NCBI GenBank assembly: GCA_964502735.1
Contig: CAZCYD010000020.1
Coordinates: 1 to 42,526, forward strand
DNA: 42,526 nucleotides
Direction: 5' to 3'
Source: JACKAN01 sp964502735
GTDB taxonomy: Bacteria; Bdellovibrionota; Bdellovibrionia; Bdellovibrionales; UBA1609
Shown in pieces: positions 14,378 through 23,711 of the stretch. Numbering within the stretch: the stretch's first letter is position 1; each line of letters begins with the position of its first letter. The position numbers were made by a program, and so were the translations under genes. The notes under the pieces were generated by a model that was given only the letters and a program-made list of their open reading frames with translations, did not search any database and was not told where the DNA came from.

Positions 14378-16432
14378 TTAGTCATTAGCAAATAATGCTA
14401 GAATAAACGTAAACTCATCAGCGTATTCCTTAAGAGATTCATACCGACCTGTCTTACCTTTGTGCCCAGCTTCCATATTAGTTTTTAACAAAATAAAATT
14501 GGAGTCCGTTTTGTACTCTCTGAGTTTAGCCACCCATTTTGCTGGTTCCCAATAGGTGACTCGGGGATCATTTAGGCCTGCAGTTACAAACATGTGAGGA
14601 TAGTCCTGTCGAGCGACGTTGTCATAGGTAGAGTAGGATTTGATGTAATCAAAATAGTCTTTATCATTTGGGTTCCCCCATTCATCGTACTCAATAGTTG
14701 TGAGGGGGAGAGTGTCGTCAAGCATGGTATTTAGGCAATCAACAAAAGGAACATGAGCGATGACAGCCTTAAATAAATCAGGGCGAAGATTTGCGGTCGT
14801 CCCAACAAGCATCCCACCAGCACTTCCTCCGCAGATTACAATTTCACCCTTTGAAGTAAACCTTTGTTCTATCAAAAATTCAGCCGCACTTATGAAATCG
14901 TAAAATGAATTTGTTTTATTTTTAAGTTTACCATTTTCGTACCAGTGGCGTCCCATAGTTGAGCTTCCACGAATGTGAGCAATGGCATAAACAAAACCGC
15001 GGTCTACAAGGCTAAAAATGTGCGATCTAAATGCAGGAGGAATATTGAGTCCATAGCTTCCATAACCATATAAATAACAGGGGGCTGTGCCGTCAGGGAT
15101 AAAACCTTTTTTGTAAAGTAGTGAAATGGGAACAAGCTCTCCATCATGGCTTTTAAAGAAGTGTCGTTTTGTTTCGTATAGTGAAGAGTCGTATCCCGGT
15201 ATATCTTTGGTTTTACAGAACTCAACTTGATGAGTTTCAAAATTATAAGATAAAATCGAGAGTGGAGTTACAAGTGAAGAGTAAGTAAAATAAAATGTTT
15301 CAGAATAAAAATTAAGGTTCTCGTAACTTCCAAGCTCACAGTTTTCTTCAGGAACTTCAATAATGTAAGATTTATGTGTTTTATAATTGTAATCTCGAAG
15401 TCTGTTAATTCCATTGAATCGTTCAGTGAGTACAATACGATCTTTGAAGATTTCGAAATCACTAATGTAGACATCAGGATTGTGCTCCACAATAATTTTC
15501 CATTCATCTTCTGAGTCACTTCCTATAGGAGCTTCAGCAATTTTAAAGTTCGTCGCTTCTTTATTTGTATAAACAAAGAATGTGTTGTTGCCACTGTCAT
15601 CGACTTCGTAGTGTATGCTGGCCTCTCTTTTGAGAATCATCTGTGGAATAGAAGGATTTAAATTTAAATTTAAATATAATATCTCTGAGGTTGCGTGACT
15701 AAAAATGTTAATAAATAGATAACTGTGAGTTTTTGCTTTGTTGATAGACACATGATAGTCGGGACTTTTTTCCTCGTAAACTAGGGTTTTTGAATCAACT
15801 GGTAGGCCCAATTCATATTTAAAGACTTTATTGGGGCGGTGATTGGGGTCTAACTCCAAAAAGTAAAAGCTTTTATTGTCGTTACCCCATTCGAAATTCG
15901 GCGAGGTATTAAAAAAAATTTCGTTGTATAGCCAGTTTTCTTTTAAGTTTTTAAAATAAATTGTGTACTCTTCACTTCCGTTGTCATCGAGAGAGTAGGC
16001 TAGGGTATTGTTATCAGAACTAATTTTAAAATCACCCAGAGATAAATAGTCTTTTCCCTCAGCCAGTTGATTAAGATCTAAAATGATCTCTTCATTAGCC
16101 TCAAGATTTTTATATTTACGGCAGAAGATTCTGTACTCATGCCCCTCAACATCTTTACTGTAATAATAATAATCTCCTTTTTTAACAGGATAGGACTCAT
16201 CTGAGTCCTTGACTCGGCCTTTTAATTCCTTCCATAATTTTTTATGAAGCTGATCAAATTTTGAAAGTTGCTTATTGGTATACTCATTCTCTGCTTTTAA
16301 ATGATCAATAACCTCAGGGAGTTCGCGGTTTCTGAACCAATAGTAGGGATCGCTCAGCTCTTGTCCGTGAACAGTGGTGGTGTAGGGCTTTTTCTCCATC
16401 TTTGGAGGGTGAATATGGGGGTCAAATGCCAT
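14378..16432 (-). CDS. ptrB: oligopeptidase B (S9 family prolyl oligopeptidase type)
   Basis: A 684-residue S9A serine peptidase: an N-terminal beta-propeller (to about residue 420) with the entry segment DPYYWFRN, then an alpha/beta-hydrolase domain. The nucleophile is in GGSAGGM (near 539), the acid in NDPRV (near 622) and the histidine in GHKGKTGR (near 658). The local motifs match oligopeptidase B, which cleaves short peptides after Arg or Lys, more than prolyl oligopeptidase. No signal peptide is evident, so it is probably cytoplasmic. ATG at 16432 is preferred to an upstream start at 16492 because AAGGAG lies 6 nt before it. It is a single gene, divergent from crcB. Confidence 0.92.
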   Translation of the reverse strand: MAFDPHIHPPKMEKKPYTTTVHGQELSDPYYWFRNRELPEVIDHLKAENEYTNKQLSKFDQLHKKLWKELKGRVKDSDESYPVKKGDYYYYSKDVEGHEYRIFCRKYKNLEANEEIILDLNQLAEGKDYLSLGDFKISSDNNTLAYSLDDNGSEEYTIYFKNLKENWLYNEIFFNTSPNFEWGNDNKSFYFLELDPNHRPNKVFKYELGLPVDSKTLVYEEKSPDYHVSINKAKTHSYLFINIFSHATSEILYLNLNLNPSIPQMILKREASIHYEVDDSGNNTFFVYTNKEATNFKIAEAPIGSDSEDEWKIIVEHNPDVYISDFEIFKDRIVLTERFNGINRLRDYNYKTHKSYIIEVPEENCELGSYENLNFYSETFYFTYSSLVTPLSILSYNFETHQVEFCKTKDIPGYDSSLYETKRHFFKSHDGELVPISLLYKKGFIPDGTAPCYLYGYGSYGLNIPPAFRSHIFSLVDRGFVYAIAHIRGSSTMGRHWYENGKLKNKTNSFYDFISAAEFLIEQRFTSKGEIVICGGSAGGMLVGTTANLRPDLFKAVIAHVPFVDCLNTMLDDTLPLTTIEYDEWGNPNDKDYFDYIKSYSTYDNVARQDYPHMFVTAGLNDPRVTYWEPAKWVAKLREYKTDSNFILLKTNMEAGHKGKTGRYESLKEYADEFTFILALFAND

Positions 16433-16505
16433 TGCAGACTCCTTTTGAGCAGCGGATATATAATAATTTAGTGTAACAAATTTATGCTTCAATCTAAGCG
16501 GTATT

Positions 16506-16534
16506 TTAACTTAATACTTGTGCTGAATTATACA
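16506..16534 (+). promoter_or_regulatory. candidate sigma70 promoter for crcB
   Basis: TTAACT (16506-16511), a 17-nt spacer and TATACA (16529-16534) form a fair promoter. Transcription would start near 16541, only about 13 nt ahead of the crcB ATG, and no Shine-Dalgarno site is seen there, so the mRNA may be nearly leaderless. Confidence 0.4.
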
Positions 16535-16553
16535 AGGTTCTATCATTTGTTTT

Positions 16554-16934
16554 ATGAAGATTATTCTATTTGTGGCTTTATCGGGTTTGGGTGCGCTCTT
16601 AAGGTGGGGAGCTACAAGCTTGGAGGCTAGGTATTTTGATTTTCGATTTATTCCTCTAGGCGTACTCTTTGTTAATACTCTGGGGTCCTATGCCATGGGT
16701 TGGATTTATTCAGCTCAGCAGAGCGGGCGAGTGCAATGGTCTGATTTTTTTACTCTGTGCATGATGGTGGCTTTTTTGGGCTCGTTAACAACATTTTCAT
16801 CCTTTGCCCTAGATACTGTAAAAATGTTACAAAGTGGTGAATTGTTTTTAGCTACAGTCAATGTCTTGGCTACCAATGGTTTGTGTTTGGCTTTTTGTTA
16901 TGTGGGCATGAAATCCAGTCTGGCTTTGACTTAG
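16554..16934 (+). CDS. crcB: CrcB/Fluc fluoride ion channel
   Basis: A 126-residue four-helix membrane protein with the Fluc signatures: GLGALLRW near the N terminus (11-18), FVNTLGSYAMGW around Asn41, and GSLTTFSSF (76-84), which contains the polar track and central Na+ site region. Fluc channels work as antiparallel dimers and lower cytoplasmic fluoride. A single gene is usual where the protein is a homodimer. Length is typical. A fluoride riboswitch is common ahead of crcB genes, but the 60-nt upstream stretch has no room for one and no matching motif. High confidence on family. Confidence 0.92.
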   Translation: MKIILFVALSGLGALLRWGATSLEARYFDFRFIPLGVLFVNTLGSYAMGWIYSAQQSGRVQWSDFFTLCMMVAFLGSLTTFSSFALDTVKMLQSGELFLATVNVLATNGLCLAFCYVGMKSSLALT

Positions 16935-17243
16935 GCATTAGCTCAGAACTTTTTTGATATTTTGTGATATTTGATGCATTTTATCCGCAGCTTTAGGTAC
17001 CTACTATATCATTGCCTACTAATTATAAAGTTGGAATGCTTTTAGCATTATTAATCCTCAGTACGCACAGATCGGCGTTTTTACCGCATACAGCTTTACT
17101 GTGGGGGCAATATTCTAAACAAATATGTAAAAATGACATGGCATATCAGCTCACATGTGCTTAGCTGCGTTGAAAAATTAGACAATCTATTGTATAACAA
17201 ACAAACAGCATTCAGGCTGTAAAAAGGGTATAGGAGGTTTTTG
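16935..17243. other. intergenic region, holds repeat copy C
   Basis: Apart from the dispersed element at 16971-16997, small dyads such as AATGC-TTTTA-GCATT and CAGCT...AGCTG occur. No gene or clear promoter could be supported. It serves as the upstream region of the hypothetical gene at 17244. Confidence 0.4.
16971..16997 (+). repeat. dispersed 27-bp element, copy C
   Basis: Begins TTGATGCATTTTATCCGC and diverges at the end (CTTTAGG instead of ATTTGGG). The bases after it (GGTACCTACTA) resemble those after copy D (GGTAAGGTACTACACTA). Confidence 0.85.
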
Positions 17244-17705
17244 GTGAATACACCTGGTTACAACTCGGGAGTTTCCAATCAATTATTACGCAACACGCAA
17301 CAGCCCATCATTCCATTTGTGGAGTTTGAGATTGATGAGGACATAAAGCGAATTGATGATATTGAGAACATTTTGAATCTTAGTGAGAGTGAATACCCTA
17401 AATTTACTCTAGCCAAAAATAAAGCCAGATTTCAAAGAATGTTAACTTGGTATAAATCTAAAGAGAGCTGGTTGGAGGTTGCGCCTCTTAGCGGAGTAAA
17501 TAAGTTATTTAAGCAACAGTCTAAAGAGTTAGAAGGTATAAGATCAAACAAGTTAGACTACGAAATGGAGCTAGAGACGGGAACCTTAACCCCTAGCCAA
17601 AGATCGTATCGTAGCGATGAATTAAAAATGTGCAAAGTCCAAGAAAAAATGGCGGTTCAACTTATTGCAAAAATGCAGGTAAAGATTAAGTCGGGCCGGC
17701 GTTGA
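17244..17705 (+). CDS. hypothetical protein, soluble, helical
   Basis: About 153 residues with no signal peptide, no membrane segment and no motif I recognise. The middle and C-terminal parts are charged and probably helical (FTLAKNKARFQRMLTWYKSKESW, then a Lys/Glu-rich stretch ending MQVKIKSGRR); the N terminus is Asn/Gln/Pro-rich and likely flexible. GTG at 17244 is chosen because AGGAGG (17232-17237) stands 6 nt upstream; TTG at 17241 would be only 3 nt away. The strong ribosome site supports a real gene. It could be a structural or regulatory protein specific to this group. No function assigned. Confidence 0.7.
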   Translation: MNTPGYNSGVSNQLLRNTQQPIIPFVEFEIDEDIKRIDDIENILNLSESEYPKFTLAKNKARFQRMLTWYKSKESWLEVAPLSGVNKLFKQQSKELEGIRSNKLDYEMELETGTLTPSQRSYRSDELKMCKVQEKMAVQLIAKMQVKIKSGRR

Positions 17706-17752
17706 TAATTTAAATTTATCCAAAAAAATTATGATCTGAAAAACATAGTCAA

Positions 17753-19036
17753 TTATAAATGGCCTTGGGTGCGCCCAGGTGAATCAATTTTGATCGATTG
17801 ATGCCCCTCCTCCTGGGAGGTTAGGGCCGTCTTGATATAGCTGTCTATGCCGGACTCAAGATCTTCTTTTTCAAACTCAACGTGAAAATGCGGGGCCACG
17901 CCAGTAGCCTCCAGGCTTTTGTTTTCTAGATCGTAAAAGTTAGCTTCTGGTATTGTTAGTGTGTATCCACCTCTGACGACTGGAAGGTCATACCAGACAG
18001 CCAAGAGTGCGTGTCCTCTGGTGACTTGACCAATAAGTTTGCCCCTCTGAGTTTGTTTAATAGCTTGAGCAAAAATTTCTGACACAGATCCTGTTTCATT
18101 ATCAATAAGTACTTTTATGTTTGCTTGGTGAAGGCAATCATATCCAGCAAAGGTCTTAAGGTCTAAACTTTTGTGACTTTGGAGTATTTTGTATTGATAT
18201 TGATCATCAAGGTTATCTGGGAACTCAATGGGAGAGGAAATTTTTGTATTTTTTCCTACCGTTCCAATCTTTTTAGATGAGCAAAGAAAAGGAGACAGTC
18301 CTCTAAGCATTGCTGTGAAGTTGCCTCCAAGATTTCTTCGAATGTCTATGATAATATTCGAATAGGGTTTAAGTTTTTTGACTATTTCGAGCCAACCTTG
18401 TTTTTTGAAATAATGCGCACGAAAACTACCAATTCTGAGTAGGGCCGTATCGGAATTTATTTCTTTAATATGTGGAGCCATGTCTATTTTTAGTTCATGG
18501 CTGAGCAGTTGGTAGCTGACAAACTCATTTCCTCTTTTAACGTGAAGGAGGCCAGAGCCATATTTAAGATCATGCCAATTGGGGTTAGTCTTTCCATTTA
18601 GAGAAATTATTTTGTCACCAAACTTAGGTCCGTAGGGAGCATTAGAGTGACTAACAAAGTCGACGATATAGTAGTAGTTTTCTATGTTAACAAGAGTAAG
18701 ACCAGACTCCCATTTTAAGCCATCCCACAATGCTTTTTCCTCTATGGGCGTATTGACACTGAGGTGGCTGACGTTGAGAAGAGAAAATAAAAAGTTAAGT
18801 CCTACTATTAAATCCTCTTTGCTGTCTAGATAAGAAAATTCATTTGCATAACTTAAACAGTTTTTATGCCAGTTGTGAATTTCTGCGTCCGACAAATAAA
18901 TTTTTCTTTGAACAAGGTTGCAAGTTTCCAAAAATGATTTTTTAAAAGATCTGTTAAGATAAAAATTTGAAGCGAGGTAAAAAGTTATACCGAAAATTAA
19001 GAGTGAGTAAATTATGTAGCTTCGAGTTGTGTTCAT
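17753..19036 (-). CDS. S41 family (C-terminal processing) serine peptidase
   Basis: A 427-residue S41 peptidase with an N-terminal membrane anchor or signal segment (about 8-27), a helical region, a PDZ-like stretch (YGPKFGDKIISLNG) and the peptidase core. The core includes IIIDIRRNLGGNF, the expected oxyanion-side motif, the nucleophile in NETGSVSEIF (near 315) and a Lys in RGKLIGQ about 20-25 residues later for the Ser/Lys dyad. Such enzymes cleave near C termini of envelope proteins. It follows the Fis-like gene on the same strand but is separated by a terminator-like hairpin, so it probably has its own promoter. Family call firm; substrate unknown. Confidence 0.85.
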   Translation of the reverse strand: MNTTRSYIIYSLLIFGITFYLASNFYLNRSFKKSFLETCNLVQRKIYLSDAEIHNWHKNCLSYANEFSYLDSKEDLIVGLNFLFSLLNVSHLSVNTPIEEKALWDGLKWESGLTLVNIENYYYIVDFVSHSNAPYGPKFGDKIISLNGKTNPNWHDLKYGSGLLHVKRGNEFVSYQLLSHELKIDMAPHIKEINSDTALLRIGSFRAHYFKKQGWLEIVKKLKPYSNIIIDIRRNLGGNFTAMLRGLSPFLCSSKKIGTVGKNTKISSPIEFPDNLDDQYQYKILQSHKSLDLKTFAGYDCLHQANIKVLIDNETGSVSEIFAQAIKQTQRGKLIGQVTRGHALLAVWYDLPVVRGGYTLTIPEANFYDLENKSLEATGVAPHFHVEFEKEDLESGIDSYIKTALTSQEEGHQSIKIDSPGRTQGHL

Positions 19037-19048
19037 TTTTTAAAAGTA

Positions 19049-19082
19049 AACAAAGAAGTCGAGTGTCCTCGACCTCTTTGTT
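19049..19082 (-). terminator. terminator after the Fis-type gene
   Basis: A 15-bp stem (19049-19063 with 19068-19082, loop of 4) pairs completely on the minus-strand RNA, with one G-U pair, and is followed by TTTAC and TTTT. It lies between the Fis-type gene and the S41 peptidase gene, 13 nt before the latter's ATG, so it could also attenuate read-through into that gene. Confidence 0.7.
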
Positions 19083-19113
19083 AAAGTTATTATGTTTGTT
19101 TAAAAATAAAATT

Positions 19114-19515
19114 TTATGCAGCTCGTTTTTTTCTAGCTTGTGCTGGATCTAGGTTGTACTGCTTAACTTTTCTGTAGAGAGTTGCGCGACCGATTCCAAG
19201 TGCTCTAGCTGCTTCTGTTAGGTTTCCGTTGTACTCATTGATTGCCTTTTCTATCGCTACGCTTTCAAGTTCGTTAATGGTTTGTACTCGACGAGCATTG
19301 CCAGTATAGCCTTGAGTGCCGGGAAATGGTAAAATTTTAGCCCCAGTGGATACAGGCTCAGTACCTGTTGAAAGTTGAGACATGTTAGACTTTCCTTCCC
19401 ACTCAACACTTGAGTAGACCTCACAATAAAGACCATTACTTGCAGCAAAGGCCTTGGCTCTTTGTACTACATTTTGATCATCACTAATTATAACTAATTT
19501 AGAACGTCCCATCAT
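19114..19515 (-). CDS. Fis-type helix-turn-helix regulator with truncated receiver-like N terminus
   Basis: A 133-residue protein ending in a Fis/NtrC-type DNA-binding domain: LESVAIEKAINEYNGNLTEA followed by AARALGIGRATLYRKVKQYNL, the canonical recognition helix. The N-terminal 40 residues (KLVIISDDQNVVQRAKAFAA then GLYCEVYSS) look like the first strand-helix-strand of a response-regulator receiver, but the phospho-acceptor region is absent. It resembles the ends of an NtrC-like activator without the AAA+ domain. ATG at 19515 (or 19512) is preferred over 19548 because GGGAGG lies just upstream. Single gene, ended by a strong hairpin. Probably a transcription regulator; targets unknown. Confidence 0.82.
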   Translation of the reverse strand: MMGRSKLVIISDDQNVVQRAKAFAASNGLYCEVYSSVEWEGKSNMSQLSTGTEPVSTGAKILPFPGTQGYTGNARRVQTINELESVAIEKAINEYNGNLTEAARALGIGRATLYRKVKQYNLDPAQARKKRAA

Positions 19516-19682
19516 ATAGCTTACCTCCCATATATATATGAAACACATCTAAGATATCGGAGGTTCATTTTGAGATGATTAGGAAAAAAATGCCGGGACT
19601 CTTAAATAGTTTATAACCATTTGTTATCTCATAAGAAAACGTCTCATTTAATTTCATTATTGCGACTACACTTTCGCAACAG

Positions 19683-19709
19683 TTGATGCATTTTATCCGC
19701 GGATTTGGG
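19683..19709 (+). repeat. dispersed 27-bp element, copy D
   Basis: TTGATGCATTTTATCCGC then GGATTTGGG. In this copy the centre becomes the perfect palindrome ATCCGCGGAT. It lies between the TPR gene and the Fis-type gene. Confidence 0.9.
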
Positions 19710-19754
19710 TAAGGTACTACACTAGGGGCTCTAGAAAATAGATTTGGTTTCTTC

Positions 19755-20804
19755 TCAATTGCAACGGAAAAGGGAGGAGTTAAATTTGGATTCCCATTGG
19801 TAGTTATTATCCAGGCGCAATTTGGTCACAGACTCTTTAAAATATTTGATGGTTTCTTTGCTATCTAATTTGCAGGCACTTTGATACCCGGTAAGAGACT
19901 GATCGTATTTCCCAAGTAAAAAACTAGATCGTGCCATTCCAAGCTGAGCGGGATGAGAGTTTTTGTTTATCTGAATTGATCTTGAAAAATATCTGTTAGC
20001 TACACTGTAGTTTTTTTGATTAAAGTAGTAGTTTCCAGTCATAGTATAAAGTCTGTCAGAGCTCTTAAATCTATTTGTAGCTTGCTTTAATAAACTTTCT
20101 GCGGCTTTAGAGTCATTATTGTCAATGTGGCACTGAGCTAGATTTGCAAAATTATTTGCTTCTTTAGGATCTTTCTGAATGGCCTCTTTGCATATAGAAA
20201 TAGCTTGATCAAGATAGGCCTCTTCTGTAAATATTCGACAAAGTTCATTAAGATAGTTACTTTTTCTGCCAAACTTAGAAATCAAATCGTTTACAATGAT
20301 TTGACTTTCATAGTTATTTTCTTGTTTTTTAAAAATATCTAAAAGACCTAAGTAAGGCGCTTCTTGATTAGACTTGAGTGCGATAGCTTTTCGGTAATAG
20401 TTTGTAGCTTCCGTTAATTTCTCCTGACGAACAAGAGAAATTGCCAGCGACATTATGAGTTCGTAGTCTTCGGGATTGGAAGCTAAAGCCAGAGAGAGGA
20501 CCCTAGACTCATTTTTAAAGTCTGATTTTTTTTTAAATGAATCTGATAAAATATTTAGATCATCCTTATCTAAATCTGCTGAATAGGGATCAAGAGTTGA
20601 TATGACATGGTTATACTCTTTTTCCCTGTAGTAAAGTCTGGCTAAACTTTGTCTTGCAGACAAATTTTCTGGGGATTTTGCGAGAATAGAGACAAGACGA
20701 CTTTTTAACTCTATATGACTATCCGCCTCGGCTACAACCCATGGAGTTTGTATCAGTATAATAAAAAGCAGATAAACATTGATGCTAAATCTTAGAAACT
20801 TCAT
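19755..20804 (-). CDS. exported TPR-repeat protein
   Basis: A 349-residue protein with a signal peptide (FLRFSINVYLLFIILIQTPW, cleavage likely after VVAEA) followed by about eight tetratricopeptide-like units, seen as recurring patterns such as LARLYYREKEY, YYRKAIALKSNQEAPYLGLL, ANLAQCHIDNND and YFSRSIQINKNSHPAQLGMA. TPR solenoids act as protein scaffolds, here in the periplasm or on the envelope. ATG at 20804 is preferred over 20879 because AGGA lies 6 nt upstream and the signal peptide then starts correctly. A single gene, with no partner evident. Specific role not recognised. Confidence 0.83.
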   Translation of the reverse strand: MKFLRFSINVYLLFIILIQTPWVVAEADSHIELKSRLVSILAKSPENLSARQSLARLYYREKEYNHVISTLDPYSADLDKDDLNILSDSFKKKSDFKNESRVLSLALASNPEDYELIMSLAISLVRQEKLTEATNYYRKAIALKSNQEAPYLGLLDIFKKQENNYESQIIVNDLISKFGRKSNYLNELCRIFTEEAYLDQAISICKEAIQKDPKEANNFANLAQCHIDNNDSKAAESLLKQATNRFKSSDRLYTMTGNYYFNQKNYSVANRYFSRSIQINKNSHPAQLGMARSSFLLGKYDQSLTGYQSACKLDSKETIKYFKESVTKLRLDNNYQWESKFNSSLFRCN

Positions 20805-21131
20805 AAATCTTCCTGCTGGACTTTGATGTCTATCGACAAAAGTCAAAAAAATAATAAGTCTTGTGCGCGATAAACTCATTTTTAATAAAAACCATGTTTC
20901 CTATTAAGACATTATAGCATGAATCCGATGCGTGGATAGCAGTTGTAAATGTGATTGTGAATACAAATTTTAGATTGTTGCCAAAATGTTACGTGAAACA
21001 CAAGCCATTGGTATTTCGAGTGACATTTTTTGTTTAACAACTGTTCTGAATAGAAAACTTTAGGTCGAGTTTAAAGACAGTACAGGCGGCATGAACTTGG
21101 CATTCTCAGTTGTTAAGGGAGGGAAACCTAA

Positions 21132-21761
21132 ATGAGCGAAAATAAAATTATAAAGTTTCCTGTTGATAAAGTTAAAAAGAATAAGTCCAAAGTAGAAGCA
21201 CAAAATAAGATGGCAAAATCTTCAGGCAAAATAAAAAAGGGAGTGCCTGTTACTTTATTTTTTATTATGTGTCTATATGTTGTGAATAATCATCTGATGA
21301 TGAGTCATCACGAAGTTAGAACAATTGCCAGCGACGATCACTCTCGTGATACAGCATGGGAACATAGGTTGGCGAGGCAGCTTGCCGAAAAATCTCATAA
21401 ACGTGGAATTGCAAGTGTAGGGAAGTCCCCAATTCTTCAGGATGAGTTGACGGCAGGGTTTCTTCATAACAAATACAGAGTCCAATTTTCTAATGGGAAA
21501 ATTATAAATATTGAGTTGGCTGAAACCATGGGACATATTGAGCCTAAATATGTTAATAGCAAAGATTTTCTAAATTCCTACGGAAGTTTACTTCCTTTTA
21601 CATACGCTTCATTTAAGCCATTAGGAACTGAGAAAAGCCACGAAAAGATTATCGAAAGATATAGCCTTCTAGATTCAGAAGAGAGGATCTCTGGGGAGGT
21701 CTACTTTGAACTAGATCTTTATGGTAGACTGCTTGCAATGAAGGTCCAGAAGGCCTCATAG
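21132..21761 (+). CDS. hypothetical single-TM protein, first gene of RDD-rhomboid operon
   Basis: A 209-residue protein with a Lys-rich cytoplasmic N terminus, one transmembrane helix (about 38-55, VPVTLFFIMCLYVV) and a roughly 150-residue extracytoplasmic domain. That domain ends in a pattern resembling strand-turn-strand (FELDLYGRLLAMKVQ). No known family is recognised. ATG at 21132 follows GGGAGGG at good spacing. It lies 48 nt before the RDD gene on the same strand and is likely cotranscribed with it and the rhomboid gene. A substrate or accessory of the rhomboid protease is one possibility, since it is a single-pass protein with an N-in topology, but this is inference only. Confidence 0.72.
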   Translation: MSENKIIKFPVDKVKKNKSKVEAQNKMAKSSGKIKKGVPVTLFFIMCLYVVNNHLMMSHHEVRTIASDDHSRDTAWEHRLARQLAEKSHKRGIASVGKSPILQDELTAGFLHNKYRVQFSNGKIINIELAETMGHIEPKYVNSKDFLNSYGSLLPFTYASFKPLGTEKSHEKIIERYSLLDSEERISGEVYFELDLYGRLLAMKVQKAS

Positions 21762-21809
21762 GCTCTTTCAATCCATACAGTTTTTTAAAATTAAATCCGA
21801 AGAGTGAAT

Positions 21810-23711
21810 ATGGTTATCGACGATATTCACCTTCCTTCCAAAAAAAATAATCAGAAGCGCGCAGAGTCTTTTGCTGACCCTGTTGATCGAATTGCATCTT
21901 TTGTTGTTGATACTTTCATTGTGCTGATGCCGATCTTGTTATTACTAAATGCACCTTACAAAAAATACTTTTACTCTGGTGTGCTGTTGGATGAAAATCT
22001 AACTATAATGTATTCAATTTTCTTTTCTGTGCTGACGAGTTTCTTATTCATAACTTCCTATCGTGCACTAATGGCTTGGTATTTCGGAGGTACTGTCGGC
22101 AAATTATTTTTAGGTTTGCGAATTGTAGATATTTGGTATTCAAAAAAGCCAAAACTCTCAAATTGTTTTTTGCGTGAACTGACTTGGTGGTTTGGCTGGT
22201 TAACTTTGGGATTTTCGTACTTGTCTGTTTCTTCGAACTCCAAAAGAAGAATGTACCATGATAGGGTATCTGATACCCTTGTTATTAGTATTAATAAAAG
22301 AGGAGTTACTTATCCTGGTATTTATGAAAAATCAGTTGTCCGAGGGGTGTTTGTAGGATTTTTGATTTTTATCACATCTATCTTTGGGCTTATGACGATT
22401 AAGATGCAAAAAAAACTAGCTGTTAGTAGTCATATCACTGATCTACTAGAGGAAAGAGGTCAGCTTTGTGAATCAGTGGGAAATGAAATTAAGAACCTCT
22501 CAAATACTGGAGATCCATTAATAAGATTAGAAACAGCGATGGCAATGTATGCTGCGGACAATATTGGAGAGCCCTGCCTTGAGTCTGAAGTTAATTTTTT
22601 GTTTAGGCAAAATCATAATTACCCACTAATGTATTTAGCAAAATCATTTTTATACAGAGATCGTCCTAAATTGTCTGGTTCATACTTGGATAGGGTTTGT
22701 CATTTAAGTTTAGAATCTAAAGAATGTTACATGAGTAGGATAGTTAGCCTGTTGGACAGGGAGGACTGGAACCAAGTTGACAAGATGTTTTTTGAAGTCG
22801 ATAAAAGTTGGCCTCTGTATATTCAGATATGGGCTATTAAAAATGCAGTTGAAAAGGGGAATTTTAGTCAGGCAAAGAAAAACATAGATGAACTGCCGGA
22901 GTTGCCATCATTAAAAAACTTTAAGACGGCACTGAAAACAAAAACTTACGTTGGATTTTCAGACCTATCTAAATATGATCAGATTGCGGACTTGGCTTTT
23001 TCATCTCTTAAGCCAAAAGAGACAAAAAAATTAGCGGCATGGTTATGCTATCAGCAAGTTTCTACTGATTGTAAATATTTTGGCAGCCTATCTTGTCAGA
23101 TGATGTTAGTCTCCAAGGGTCAAAATAACAATTCAGATATTCAGCATGATATTACTCAAGCTCGATTGCAGATGTGTAAAGGCAACTTTAGTTCACAGAT
23201 GGCAAGTCATAAAGATAGAGATTTTAGTAAGTTGAGTTACGCTTTGGCAACTATGAGATTAGATAAGAAAAAAGCCGAAGACATTTTGTGGTCAATATAT
23301 AAAGGAAGAGAATACAAAACGCTTATTAAAGAGGATGCAGCAAGACATCTTTTAAGTTTGATTTCTGATGAAGATGGATTTTTAAAATTCGTTATATTTT
23401 GGAAGACCCAATCTCGTTTGTACAGCTGGAATAGAACAGGGCATATTTTGTTCAACAGACTGGTAGACTTGGGATTTGTGAACCTTGCAAAAGAAGTTGG
23501 CGATGAAATTTACAATAATTTCGAATCAATCCCTGAGTTTAAAAAAAGTTTCATAATGACTTTATTCCAATCTGGCGAGCGTAAAAAGGCATGGAACTTG
23601 TTAAAAAATGGTCAAGCTGGTCAAGCTAAGGTGGAGCGAGTTCCAGCAAGTGTTTATGATAAATTTGACTTTGTTTATGATGAATTAAAGAGGGAGTTTT
23701 TGGGTCAATGA
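21810..23711 (+). CDS. RDD-domain membrane protein with large helical extracytoplasmic region
   Basis: The 633-residue protein begins with an RDD domain (about 20-160): DPVDRIASFVVDTFIV, GGTVGKLFLGLRIVD and RRMYHDRVSDTLVI carry the family's Arg, Asp and His/Asp residues, within three hydrophobic segments. A further helix (about 180-200) is followed by about 430 residues that look like helical repeats with scattered Cys pairs (KECYMSR, TDCKYFGSLSCQMM). RDD proteins are poorly understood; some act in Na+ transport or in membrane assembly. ATG at 21810 is chosen; GTG at 21804 is equally possible. The stop overlaps the rhomboid ATG (ATGA). The fusion architecture is unusual. Confidence 0.8.
   Translation: MVIDDIHLPSKKNNQKRAESFADPVDRIASFVVDTFIVLMPILLLLNAPYKKYFYSGVLLDENLTIMYSIFFSVLTSFLFITSYRALMAWYFGGTVGKLFLGLRIVDIWYSKKPKLSNCFLRELTWWFGWLTLGFSYLSVSSNSKRRMYHDRVSDTLVISINKRGVTYPGIYEKSVVRGVFVGFLIFITSIFGLMTIKMQKKLAVSSHITDLLEERGQLCESVGNEIKNLSNTGDPLIRLETAMAMYAADNIGEPCLESEVNFLFRQNHNYPLMYLAKSFLYRDRPKLSGSYLDRVCHLSLESKECYMSRIVSLLDREDWNQVDKMFFEVDKSWPLYIQIWAIKNAVEKGNFSQAKKNIDELPELPSLKNFKTALKTKTYVGFSDLSKYDQIADLAFSSLKPKETKKLAAWLCYQQVSTDCKYFGSLSCQMMLVSKGQNNNSDIQHDITQARLQMCKGNFSSQMASHKDRDFSKLSYALATMRLDKKKAEDILWSIYKGREYKTLIKEDAARHLLSLISDEDGFLKFVIFWKTQSRLYSWNRTGHILFNRLVDLGFVNLAKEVGDEIYNNFESIPEFKKSFIMTLFQSGERKKAWNLLKNGQAGQAKVERVPASVYDKFDFVYDELKREFLGQ

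Noticed and set aside
15655..15685. AAATTT-rich microsatellite in oligopeptidase B
   Set aside because: It encodes a short Asn-Leu stretch in the propeller and keeps frame; AT-rich chance repeat, not a separate feature.
16493..16553. Fluoride riboswitch ahead of crcB
   Set aside because: The gap is only about 60 nt, contains a promoter-like sequence and no motif resembling the crcB riboswitch core; a typical one needs more room and conserved GC-rich pairs.
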